This document shows positions 36,001 through 44,101 of a stretch of DNA of 64,000 nucleotides, in pieces (position 1 is the first letter of the stretch; each line of letters begins with the position of its first letter). The notes below the pieces were generated by a model that was not told the DNA's origin, searched no databases, and saw only the letters and a list, made by a program, of their open reading frames with translations. The translations under genes and the position numbers were made by a program. The stretch is from CALBZH01 sp964538515 (lineage in GTDB: Bacteria; Desulfobacterota; Syntrophobacteria; Syntrophobacterales; Syntrophobacteraceae). The stretch is taken from the NCBI GenBank assembly GCA_964538515.1, contig CAZIEW010000017.1, positions 1 through 64,000 of the forward strand, written 5' to 3'.

Positions 36001-37176
36001 ATGACGTATGCGCGATACTCAGTGAGTCAACGAGACAAGCAGCCCTTGCTGGACTTTATCTTCTTTGCCCTCCAAGAATGCGGATGCCGCGTTCTGCATC
36101 ATTCTTCGGCAAGAGAAGCCCCTCTACGCATTACGTTTGAGGCTCCCGACGGCGAAAGGATGGGAATCATCGCCTATGTGTTTTTCGCCAACTCCAAGAT
36201 CACTCCGAATCGCCCTGCGGACGAGCACCGTTTCCAGGTGAAATACGGCCGTAACGACGGACGGCTACATCCGGTCTGGCAGGACCCCTTTGAGCTCTAT
36301 ACCACCCTATTCTTCGGCATCAACTTGGAGCGAGGGGTCTTTGTAGGAGCTGATCCCTGTCTCCACAACCCCACGAAATTCTTCATCTCAATCGAGTTCA
36401 AGGAGCACCACGTCGAGAGGATCCTGCAGGAGGGATGGACGTGGTGGGAAAGAGGGAAGCGCTCCTTCCGGGGAATGGATGAGCCGGTCGAAATCCTTGT
36501 CGGGGGCACACCCCGGCGTTTTCTGGACTTCGTGCGCTTCGAGCGTGCCGCGAAAGAGCTCGACCAAGGCCATCGGGCACTGCTCGCCGACAAGACGGGC
36601 GAGCTTGCGAGCTTTGTTCAGTCTCGCCGCGCAGCTCCATTTGCCCGGCATCTGTCCCCCGACGTGTCGCATACGCTCTCCGCAGAATTTCAGCTGTCAA
36701 ATGGCGAAATCCTGGATCTCATTCAAAGTGCTCCCCGGCTGAAAATGGCCGTGAGGGGCTGGGTGGCCGAGGAGCATCTCCAGAGACAGTTGTCGGTACT
36801 ACCGGAAATCAGCGAGTGTGAGCGCATCGAAGAGGACGGAAAGCCGGACTTCGCTCTGCGATTCCAAGGAAGCAGACCCATCTATGTCGAGTGCAAGAAC
36901 GTGCTGCGCCATAGGAGAGCGGACGGAATTCCCCGAATTGACTTTCAAAGGACGAGGGCATCCAAAGTCGATCCGTGCTCCCGCTACTACAGAAGAGGGG
37001 AGTTCGATGTCGTGGCGGCGTGTCTGCATCCCTGCACGGAGCATTGGGAGTTCGCATTTGCGCTGACTCAGGATCTGGATCCCCACCCAAAATGCGACAA
37101 ACGGCTGAGCAGCAACGTCTACATCAATGGACGATGGACACGCGATCCTTTGAATATTTTCGCCAGGGTCGGTTAG
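36001..37176 (+). CDS. Putative type II restriction endonuclease, PD-(D/E)XK fold
   Basis: The 391-residue protein has no family I can name, but residues 282-299 read P-D-(x13)-E-C-K in a strand-turn-strand context (KPDFALRF... IYVECKN), the classic PD-(D/E)XK catalytic motif: D283, E297 and K299. It is flanked by a C5-methyltransferase and a Vsr-type nuclease, which strongly suggests the restriction enzyme of this cassette. The N-terminal 250 residues, with aromatic-rich stretches, would provide DNA recognition. The start follows the methyltransferase stop by 13 bases; the ribosome site is weak. Recognition sequence unknown. Confidence 0.72.
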   Translation: MTYARYSVSQRDKQPLLDFIFFALQECGCRVLHHSSAREAPLRITFEAPDGERMGIIAYVFFANSKITPNRPADEHRFQVKYGRNDGRLHPVWQDPFELYTTLFFGINLERGVFVGADPCLHNPTKFFISIEFKEHHVERILQEGWTWWERGKRSFRGMDEPVEILVGGTPRRFLDFVRFERAAKELDQGHRALLADKTGELASFVQSRRAAPFARHLSPDVSHTLSAEFQLSNGEILDLIQSAPRLKMAVRGWVAEEHLQRQLSVLPEISECERIEEDGKPDFALRFQGSRPIYVECKNVLRHRRADGIPRIDFQRTRASKVDPCSRYYRRGEFDVVAACLHPCTEHWEFAFALTQDLDPHPKCDKRLSSNVYINGRWTRDPLNIFARVG

Positions 37177-37220
37177 CATTGCTGTTCACGTTTTTTCGGG
37201 TCGACCCAAGCCTGCGCCCA

Positions 37221-37724
37221 ATGAGCAAGCAAATCGCCAAAACTCCGCGTTACGACGCCTACCGTCCCTCTTCCCCAGCCGCTTCGCGTGCCAAGCGACG
37301 CAACAAGGCCAAGGATACGGGAGCGGAGGTGCTGTTGCGCAAAGCCCTTTGGGAACGGGGGGCTCGATATCGACTTCACGCAAGGGGGCTGCCCGGGAAA
37401 CCTGATATTGTGTTTCCGAGGCAGAAGGTGGCTGTTTTCGTCGACGGCGATTTTTGGCACGGCAGGAATTGGGATGAGCTGCGGGAAAAGCTGAAACATC
37501 GGGCAAACCCGGATTACTGGATTGCCAAAATCACATACAACCGCACACGAGATCGTGAGCAGACGGAAGCACTCAAGGGGCAAGGGTGGACGGTTCTGCG
37601 GTTATGGGAAACGGAGGTCAATAGTGATCCTCATGCGGCGGTCGAAAAGGTCTTGAGCGCCCTCACCGTTGTCAGTCAGAGCCGTGTCATCCCGAATGGA
37701 GATGAGGGATTCGAAGATTTCTAA
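37221..37724 (+). CDS. vsr: Very short patch repair endonuclease
   Basis: The 167-residue protein matches Vsr: KDTGAEVLLRKALWERGARYRL, LPGKPDIVFPRQKVAVFVDGDFWHG with catalytic D75 and metal/His site H80, and YNRTRDREQTEALKGQGWTVLRLWE. Vsr nicks beside T in T:G mismatches that arise when 5-methylcytosine deaminates, so it fits beside the C5-methyltransferase. The usual zinc-site Cys/His after WHG is changed here (HGRNWDE). ATG 37221 lies 44 bases after the nuclease stop without a clear ribosome site; an earlier start in the same frame is possible. Confidence 0.87.
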   Translation: MSKQIAKTPRYDAYRPSSPAASRAKRRNKAKDTGAEVLLRKALWERGARYRLHARGLPGKPDIVFPRQKVAVFVDGDFWHGRNWDELREKLKHRANPDYWIAKITYNRTRDREQTEALKGQGWTVLRLWETEVNSDPHAAVEKVLSALTVVSQSRVIPNGDEGFEDF

Positions 37725-37871
37725 CTTCACTTGACATGACAGGAAGCTCGAGCCCTGACGGTCCGGGCAAGAGGATCTCAGCCGTTTGATTGGTGACTTT
37801 CGCTGCACCGAACTGGTGGGGGTATGCCAGTTGCTGAGAGTGGGCTCACCTCTCTCCGACTGCCCAAGGGG

Positions 37872-39257
37872 TCAGGCTTGTCCGGTTCGCCCGTCGAAGT
37901 CGGGCTGCTGGGATTCGGGGGCGCGGAGGTTGTATCGCTTGATTTTGTTGTGCAGGGTGGTGCGGTTGACCCGGAGGATTTTGGCGGCTTTGGAGATGTT
38001 CCACTGGCAGTACTTGAGGATCTGGTCGATGTGGCTGCGCTCCATTTCTTCCAGGGAGTGAGGGGGGGCTTGGCCTGGCGAGCGAAAGAGGAAGGCGAAG
38101 TCGCTTCGAGTCAATTGGGTGCCTTTAGCCAAAACGACGGCCCGCTCGATCGCGTTCTCCAACTCCCGGATGTTGCCCGGCCAGTTGTGGGATTCCAGCA
38201 GCTCCAGGGCTTGTTTCTGAATAGATGTGACGGGCTTGTTGGTTTCCTTGCGGAATCGGTCCAAAAAGTGCTGGGCCAGGATGGGGATGTCGTCCACCCG
38301 CTCGCGCAGAGGCGGGACCTCGATTTCGATCACGTTCAGGCGGAAGTAAAGATCTTGGCGGAAGGTGCCGCGCTTGATTTCTTCGAGGAGATTCCGGTGT
38401 GTGGCCGAAATGAGCCGAAAATTCACCAAGATGTCCTTGGAGCTTCCGACCCGCTGAAACCGCTTTTCCTGGAGCACCCGCAGGAGGTCCACCTGCATCT
38501 TGGCCGGAATCTCGCCGATCTCGTCCAAAAAGAGAGTCCCGTCCTGGGCCAGCTCCAATCTGCCTTTCTTGCCGGATCGCGCCGCTCCGGTGAAAGCCCC
38601 CGCTTCATGGCCGAAAAGCTCGCTTTCGAGCAATGTCTCGGGGAACGCGCCACAATTGATGGGAACAAAGCTGCCCCCCGACCGGTTGCTCCGTGCGTGG
38701 ATGGCCCGCGCGATAAGCTCCTTTCCCGTGCCGGTTTCGCCATGGATAAGAACAGCCGAGTCGACCTTCGCGATCTTTTCGAGCAGCTCAAAAAGCCTTT
38801 GCATGCTTTCCGAGACCCCGATCAAGTTGTCGAATCCGGCCAGGTCCTGCACCTGCTCGCGCAGGGACAGGTTCTCCTCGATAAGCCGTTTCTGCTTGAG
38901 GAGCTTGTCGACGAGAACACTGAGGAGCTCTGGGTCGAAAGGCTTCATCAAATAGTCGTTTGCACCGAGCTTCATGGCCTGGACGGCGTTCTCGACGGAC
39001 CCGAAGGCTGTGATCATGACCACCATCACGTCCGAATGACGCTCCTTGATGGTCTTTAGGATGTCGAGGCCGCCGACATCCGGCATCATCACGTCGAGGA
39101 AAACGAGATCGAAATAGGCTTCCTGCATCAGTTTGAGCGCCGCTTTCCCGCCGTCCGCGGCTCGCACTTCATGCCCGGATTTCTTGAGCCAGCCGAGCAG
39201 GGACTCTCGAATGATCAATTCGTCATCGACGATCAGGATCCGCGCCTTCTGGCTCAT
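37872..39257 (-). CDS. Sigma-54-dependent response regulator (NtrC family)
   Basis: The 461-residue protein has a receiver (D11, D12, phospho-acceptor D55, K-P after LM), an AAA+ domain with Walker A GETGTGKE, the sigma-54 contact motif GAFTGA, Walker B TLFLDEIGEI, and a Fis-type helix-turn-helix at the end (WNISKAAKILRVNRTTLHNKI). It activates sigma-54 promoters when phosphorylated by the overlapping upstream kinase. A near-consensus sigma-54 promoter and duplicated palindrome lie in the region beyond the kinase, before the Hdr operon, making that operon its likely target. It starts inside the kinase stop (ATGA overlap). Confidence 0.92.
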   Translation of the reverse strand: MSQKARILIVDDELIIRESLLGWLKKSGHEVRAADGGKAALKLMQEAYFDLVFLDVMMPDVGGLDILKTIKERHSDVMVVMITAFGSVENAVQAMKLGANDYLMKPFDPELLSVLVDKLLKQKRLIEENLSLREQVQDLAGFDNLIGVSESMQRLFELLEKIAKVDSAVLIHGETGTGKELIARAIHARSNRSGGSFVPINCGAFPETLLESELFGHEAGAFTGAARSGKKGRLELAQDGTLFLDEIGEIPAKMQVDLLRVLQEKRFQRVGSSKDILVNFRLISATHRNLLEEIKRGTFRQDLYFRLNVIEIEVPPLRERVDDIPILAQHFLDRFRKETNKPVTSIQKQALELLESHNWPGNIRELENAIERAVVLAKGTQLTRSDFAFLFRSPGQAPPHSLEEMERSHIDQILKYCQWNISKAAKILRVNRTTLHNKIKRYNLRAPESQQPDFDGRTGQA

Positions 39258-40858
39258 CGTGATTCTTTCTTATTTTCCGCGAGCGCAGGCGGCTCAATGC
39301 GGCATTCCCGAGCAACCTCCTGCAGCCTCGACACAGCCCCCTCGTTTGACTCCGCCCTCGGGAACCGCAGGATGAAATTGGACCCCTTGTCGACTTCGCT
39401 CTTGATGTAGATCGTTCCCTGGTGCTCCTTGATGATGCCGTACACGACGGAAAGGCCCAGGCCGACCCCCTTTTCTCCCTGCTTGGTGCTGAAAAACGGC
39501 TCGAAGATCTTCGAGATCATTTCCTGCGGGATGCCGATTCCCGTGTCTTCAAATTCGGTGCAGATGAGATTGTGGACGCTGTCGAAGTAAGTCCGAATCG
39601 TCACCCGGCCTCCGTTCGGCATGGCCTCCATCGCGTTGAACAGGATATTGATCAGGCATTGCTGGATCTGGCAGGGATCGCCCGTCATCTCGGGGAGGTC
39701 CTCGGCGAGCTCGGTCTGGATGCGAATCACGTTCTGCTCGGCCTTGTGTCGAAACAGAAATACAATTTTATTAATAATATCGTTGAGCTGAAAGTCGCGA
39801 TACTCGATTTTGTGCTGCCGGGAGAAGGAGAGCAGGTTGTTGACGATGTTGCTGCACCGTGCGGCTTCGGTATCGATGAGATGCAGGTAGTAGCCGAACT
39901 GCTTGAGGTCGGCTTCCTCGATGGAGCCTTCGTCCAGTCTTTGGTGCATGAGGCGGGCAAGGGCCAGGATGCCGGAAAGGGGATTGTTGATTTCGTGCAC
40001 CGCGCTCGAGACGAGCTTTCCCAAAGCGATCATCTTGTCTTCGTGAATCAGCCGGGCGAGGTTCATCTTGAGCTTCCGCGTGCGCTGCTCCACCCGCCGC
40101 TCAAGCTCCTCCGTGATGTCGCGCATGATGGCCAGAACGAGCTCCACCTTCCCGTTCTCGTTCTTCAGGGGCATGGTGGTCATTTCGCAATAGATCGGGT
40201 GTCCGTCCTGGATGAAATGCTCCCGGATCGCGTGGGCGGTGCCTCCGGTCTCCAGACTCTTGACGAGTGGGCACAGGTCCCCCATTTCCTCGATGGGGTT
40301 CTGAGAGCAGTGGATGACCTCGTAGCAGCGCTTCCCGATGATGTCCTCTTTGCGGGTCGAGACGAATTTCTCGAACGCCTCGTTGACGTCGAGAATCCTG
40401 AAGTCGGGCTGCAGCAGCAGCACTTCATCCTGGATGTTCGAGAAAATGCTGTCGACGAGGGTTTCATGGATGGCGAGCTGGCGTTTCTCGAGGAGATACT
40501 CGTTGCGAAACCGGATCATGTCCCCGATGAGCCGGGAAAGGGCCGACTCCAGCTGCCTGACCGCGACGGGTGCCTCGGGGTGGAACGACTCGATGATGGA
40601 AAGCGCTTGGGCGTCCATCAGCTCGATGATGCAGTCCATCCCCGCTATGCTGCGGAAGTCTTCGTAATCTCGAGTGGTGTAAATCCCTTTTCTCTGGGCG
40701 TATCTGATTCCGACGGCGTCCATGTTCGGATCCGCGACCCCAATCACCTTGACGTTGAAGCTGGGCAACCGGTTGGAGTCCAGCATCTCGAGCAAGGCCT
40801 TGCAGCGTTTGCCACCCCCAACGATGCCGATTTTCATGGGCTCACACGAACCTTTCAT
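39254..40858 (-). CDS. PAS histidine kinase with N-terminal Rossmann (NAD-binding-like) domain
   Basis: The 534-residue soluble kinase begins with MKIGIVGGGKRCKALLEML, a GxGGG dinucleotide-binding fold running to about residue 120, with VIGVADPN after the second strand. It then has a PAS domain (about 145-265; cysteines in CYEVIHCSQ and LCPLVK) and the kinase core: H288 in SSAVHEINNPLSG, ILFNAMEAM, DTGIGI and GVGLGLSV. The N-terminal domain suggests sensing of NAD(H) or another nucleotide, unusual for a histidine kinase. There are no membrane segments. Start 40858 follows GAGGG; 40837 is an alternative and the frame is open to 40930. It overlaps its regulator by four bases. Confidence 0.82.
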   Translation of the reverse strand: MKGSCEPMKIGIVGGGKRCKALLEMLDSNRLPSFNVKVIGVADPNMDAVGIRYAQRKGIYTTRDYEDFRSIAGMDCIIELMDAQALSIIESFHPEAPVAVRQLESALSRLIGDMIRFRNEYLLEKRQLAIHETLVDSIFSNIQDEVLLLQPDFRILDVNEAFEKFVSTRKEDIIGKRCYEVIHCSQNPIEEMGDLCPLVKSLETGGTAHAIREHFIQDGHPIYCEMTTMPLKNENGKVELVLAIMRDITEELERRVEQRTRKLKMNLARLIHEDKMIALGKLVSSAVHEINNPLSGILALARLMHQRLDEGSIEEADLKQFGYYLHLIDTEAARCSNIVNNLLSFSRQHKIEYRDFQLNDIINKIVFLFRHKAEQNVIRIQTELAEDLPEMTGDPCQIQQCLINILFNAMEAMPNGGRVTIRTYFDSVHNLICTEFEDTGIGIPQEMISKIFEPFFSTKQGEKGVGLGLSVVYGIIKEHQGTIYIKSEVDKGSNFILRFPRAESNEGAVSRLQEVARECRIEPPALAENKKESR

Positions 40859-40877
40859 CACGCCCTCACTTGTGGAG

Positions 40878-40917
40878 CATGTTGAATTATTCAGCATGGT
40901 GTTTAAATTTTCAACAT
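40878..40917. promoter_or_regulatory. Duplicated palindrome, probable activator-binding sites
   Basis: CATGTTGAATTATTCAGCATG (40878-40898) is a 21-base palindrome with one mismatched pair. It is followed at once by a second, poorer copy (40896-40917) ending TTTCAACAT. The shared half-site is ATGTTGAA. The pair lies about 110 bases before the sigma-54 promoter, the usual distance for NtrC-type enhancers, and about 20 bases before the kinase start, so it could also control the kinase. Confidence 0.5.
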
Positions 40918-41005
40918 ACTTCTGGAGCAAGCATCAGCGCCTAGGTCACGGCGCTTCGGTTTATTGGCTGTCTATAAATCCAACACTTTCCCCAAAACCA
41001 TCCGG

Positions 41006-41022
41006 TTGGGACGTCCGTTGCG
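41006..41022 (+). promoter_or_regulatory. Sigma-54 promoter of the Hdr operon
   Basis: TTGGGACGTCCGTTGCG matches the consensus YTGGCACG-N4-TTGCW at all core bases but one (G for C after GG), plus the final W. GG and GC are correctly spaced by ten bases. It points toward the operon, whose first ATG is at 41774. Confidence 0.6.
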
Positions 41023-41773
41023 GCCTGTAGGGGATCCTGTTTGCCTTTTATCCGGTCCGTTGGATGCCCCGACGTGTCGCACCTGTCCCCGCTTGGGGGC
41101 CTTAAGCCGCCGTTGGCCCGCATTGCGGCCATGTTGTCGTCAGGCCATGCCTTGTGGTTGTGGAAACGGGCATCACCGTTGAGGCGAAACCCCCGGGCGT
41201 AGCGACGAGGCATCGTGTGCGAATGCGTCGGGGAGGGCCCCGGCTTAGAGCTGAGCCTCGTTTAGTGGTTGCGCTTCCTGCAAAAAGAAGGCATTTTCAA
41301 AGTCAATTTCATGCAATTAAGGCACCTGATTCGATCGCTCCCTCTCGCTGCTCTGAGTAAAACCTCATCAATCTGCTGTTCAATTTTGCCTCAGGTGGTC
41401 TGAGTTGGCTCCCGGGGTTGTTTTCCGGCAACGGTTCTCCCCTGTTTCGTAATTGAAAAGGGACCGCTTTGCCGTGGAGATAATCTTCCTGGCATGCTTG
41501 TTGATTCAATGAGCAAGGCGGCCACTAAGGACTGCTTCCACCCAAGCGTGCTTGTTGTAAAGCGGTCTATCGGTAGAAGTAGGTAACGATAAGGCCAAGC
41601 GAGTTTAGAGATGTAGATTTTTTGCGTCGTATCTTCTACTTGATCTAACATAGCATAGAGTTGGTCGTGTTTTGAATACATATCAATAATTGCTTGAAAT
41701 AGGTTAATTGCGGATTGATCTGCTGCTAATCGATGGTTGAACAAGGTATGGATAGCGATTTTCCATCCCTTTT

Positions 41774-44101
41774 ATGTCGACGCTCAAGGGGAAGATCGTG
41801 AAGAGCAACGGTGTGTACCCGGATCTCTACAATGAGGTCGCAAAGCTTGGGGCCAGGGATATGGAAATCTGTATGCAGTGTGGCAACTGTGCCTCTGCAT
41901 GTCCTTTGTCTGGCCAGGAAAACACGTTTCCTCGAAAGATTTATCGCTATCTGCAGCTCGGCTTGAAAGACAAGCTCCTGGAAGCACCCGAACCGTGGCT
42001 TTGTTACTACTGCGGCGATTGCAACATCGATTGTCCCCGGGGAGCCGAGCCTTCCGAGACAATGATGGCGACTCGCCGCTGGCTGACCACTCAGTACGAC
42101 TGGACGGGGCTCGCGAAGCGCTTCTACCTCTCCGAAGCCTGGGAGCTCGGTGCGCTGGGCGCGGTGGCACTGCTTGTCGTGCTCCTCTTTGTGTTCTTTC
42201 ATGGTCCCATCGTCACCGACCGCGTTGCCGTGAATACCTTCGCGCCCGTGATGTGGATCGAAATCGGCGATCTCGTGATGGCCGCAATCCTCTCGACCTT
42301 TCTGCTCTCAAACGCCTTCAGAATGGCCCGGCTGATCTTGAACGGGACCCGCGTCCCCCTTTCGCTCTGGGTCACGGAAGCCAAGACCTTTGTGGTGCAC
42401 TTCCTCACGCAACAGCGCTGGCGCAAATGCGGTGAGGACCGGAGCCGGTGGTTGAAGCACCTGATCCTGGTTTCGGGTTATCTGACGATGATGACCCTGA
42501 TTATCGTGTTCATCCGCTGGTTCCAGGTGGATGACTCAAGCTGGCATTTTTCGAGTATTTTCGGTTACTACGCGACGGGTGTCCTGCTGTTCATGACCGT
42601 GGAGATGTTCCGCAGTCGCCTCGAGAAGAAGGAGCGCATCCACCGGTTTTCGCACATGTCCGACTGGCTTTTTCTGAGTCTTCTCTTCCTCACCTCCTTG
42701 ACCGGCATCATGATGCACATCGTTCGGCTCCTCGGGTGGCCGGTGACCACTTATGTCATGTACGTCATTCACCTGGCGATTGCCGTGCCGATGCTGGTGA
42801 TCGAGGTGCCCTTCGGAAAATGGTCGCACCTCTTTTACAGACCCCTGGCGATCTTCCTGACTACGCTCAAGGAAAAGGCCCTGCAACCCTCGAAAGCCGC
42901 TGTGGCCGTGATCCAGAAAGACGTCGGCGAGACCTTCCAGAGCTGCATGCAGTGCGGTGCGTGCAGCGGGGCTTGTCCCTGGGGTGAGGTGTTGAGCTAC
43001 AGTCCCCGGAAGATTCTCCGTGACATCGGCCTGGACAAAGGCTCGGACGTCTCTGTCGACCAGGCTTCCTGGACGTGCTCCACCTGCAACAGCTGCGTGG
43101 AGCAGTGTCCTCGTGGGATCGGGATCGTCGATCTCTTGAGATCGGTCCGTCGCCAGGTTGTCGATGCCGGATTGATGCCCAAATCCTTTGAGGCGCCAGT
43201 CGCGAATCTGAAGCAAAACGGCACCCCGTGGGAAGGAAGAGCGCAGGACCGCCTGCAATGGGCCCCAGGAGCTTCGCTGCCAGCCTTTAAAAAAGAAGAG
43301 CACGAGTACTGCCTGTTCACGTGCTGCACCACGGCCTTCGACACGAGCGCCGACAAGGGGCCGCAAAAGGCGGGCCTGGCCCTCGTGAGGTTGCTCGATC
43401 ATGCCGGTGTGGCTTACGGGTCTCTCGGGACGCAGGAGTCCTGCTGTGGGGACCTGGTCGACAAGATCGGGGCGTCGCAGGCGACGGCCGATCTCACCCG
43501 GAAAAACACCGAGCTGTTCCTGAACGCCGGTGCTTCCAAGATTCTCACCGTCTCGCCGCACTGTCTGAATGCCTTCAGCAAGCACTACGACGGCCTGAAG
43601 GGCATCATGCAGGTCCACGCGACCGAGCTCCTCGATGCGCTCATTCAAGAGGGGAGCATCAAGCCCGTCAACGCGCTCGATCTCACGGTGACGTACCACG
43701 ACCCCTGTTATCTCGGGAGACACTCGTCCATTTACGAGCCACCCCGACGAGTTCTTGAGTCCATCCCGGGGGTCACGCTGATTGAAATGCAGAACAGCCG
43801 GGAGAGGAGCTTTTGCTGCGGGGGCGGAAGCGGCGGACCGTGGAAGAACGACAACGGGAAGGAAGGTCTCGGTGAGGTCCGGGTCCGGGAAGCCCTCTCG
43901 ACCGGTGCGACCGTGATCGCCACGGCGTGCCCGTACTGCATCCGAATGCTCAACGAGGCAATCGCAAGGCTCGGTGTGGGCAGCAGGATCCGCGTTCAGG
44001 ATGTATCCGAGCTGCTATTACAGTCGGTTGATTTGTTTGACATGTCAGGCAAGACCGAAAGCCAATCGACGAGATCTTTTCAGGAGGACCGTAATGTCTG
44101 A
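41774..44101 (+). CDS. Membrane fusion protein: HdrC, b-type six-helix domain, HdrD
   Basis: The 775-residue chain joins three modules. Residues 1-110 are HdrC-like with C33-start CMQCGNCASACP and C77-start CYYCGDCNIDCP. About 125-370 hold six membrane helices of the NarI/QmoC type with histidines suited to heme b (KHLILVSGYL, IHLAIAVPMLV). The rest is HdrD-like: CMQCGACSGACP near 392 and CSTCNSCVEQCP near 436, then two CCG domains (FTCC...ESCCGD...SPHC; DPCYLG...SFCCGGG...CPYC). In the first CCG the usual CxxC is SPHC. It could pass electrons between menaquinol and a cytoplasmic Hdr complex. The HdrC-less version resembles DUF224-type Etf:quinone oxidoreductases. ATG 41774 lacks a clear ribosome site. 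Confidence 0.83.
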   Translation: MSTLKGKIVKSNGVYPDLYNEVAKLGARDMEICMQCGNCASACPLSGQENTFPRKIYRYLQLGLKDKLLEAPEPWLCYYCGDCNIDCPRGAEPSETMMATRRWLTTQYDWTGLAKRFYLSEAWELGALGAVALLVVLLFVFFHGPIVTDRVAVNTFAPVMWIEIGDLVMAAILSTFLLSNAFRMARLILNGTRVPLSLWVTEAKTFVVHFLTQQRWRKCGEDRSRWLKHLILVSGYLTMMTLIIVFIRWFQVDDSSWHFSSIFGYYATGVLLFMTVEMFRSRLEKKERIHRFSHMSDWLFLSLLFLTSLTGIMMHIVRLLGWPVTTYVMYVIHLAIAVPMLVIEVPFGKWSHLFYRPLAIFLTTLKEKALQPSKAAVAVIQKDVGETFQSCMQCGACSGACPWGEVLSYSPRKILRDIGLDKGSDVSVDQASWTCSTCNSCVEQCPRGIGIVDLLRSVRRQVVDAGLMPKSFEAPVANLKQNGTPWEGRAQDRLQWAPGASLPAFKKEEHEYCLFTCCTTAFDTSADKGPQKAGLALVRLLDHAGVAYGSLGTQESCCGDLVDKIGASQATADLTRKNTELFLNAGASKILTVSPHCLNAFSKHYDGLKGIMQVHATELLDALIQEGSIKPVNALDLTVTYHDPCYLGRHSSIYEPPRRVLESIPGVTLIEMQNSRERSFCCGGGSGGPWKNDNGKEGLGEVRVREALSTGATVIATACPYCIRMLNEAIARLGVGSRIRVQDVSELLLQSVDLFDMSGKTESQSTRSFQEDRNV

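Larger units (their letters stand above)
40859..41773. other. Long regulatory region before the Hdr operon
   Basis: About 900 bases without a convincing gene, separating the kinase (minus) and the operon (plus). It contains the palindromes at 40878-40917 and the sigma-54 site at 41006-41022, so the operon transcript would have an untranslated leader of about 740 bases. The last 270 bases are much richer in A and T than the surroundings. A minus-strand frame at 41391-41744 has no family features. Confidence 0.55.

Noticed and set aside
41489..41505. TGGCATGCTTGTTGAT as a second sigma-54 site before the Hdr operon
   Set aside because: The invariant GC of the -12 element is GA here; the site at 41006-41022 is far better.
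41391..41744. Minus-strand frame of 117 codons in the region before the Hdr operon
   Set aside because: No family features, covers the AT-rich leader and lacks a ribosome site; treated as chance.
42536..43723. 395-codon minus-strand frame inside the membrane Hdr gene
   Set aside because: Antisense shadow; composition is low-complexity and has no domain.
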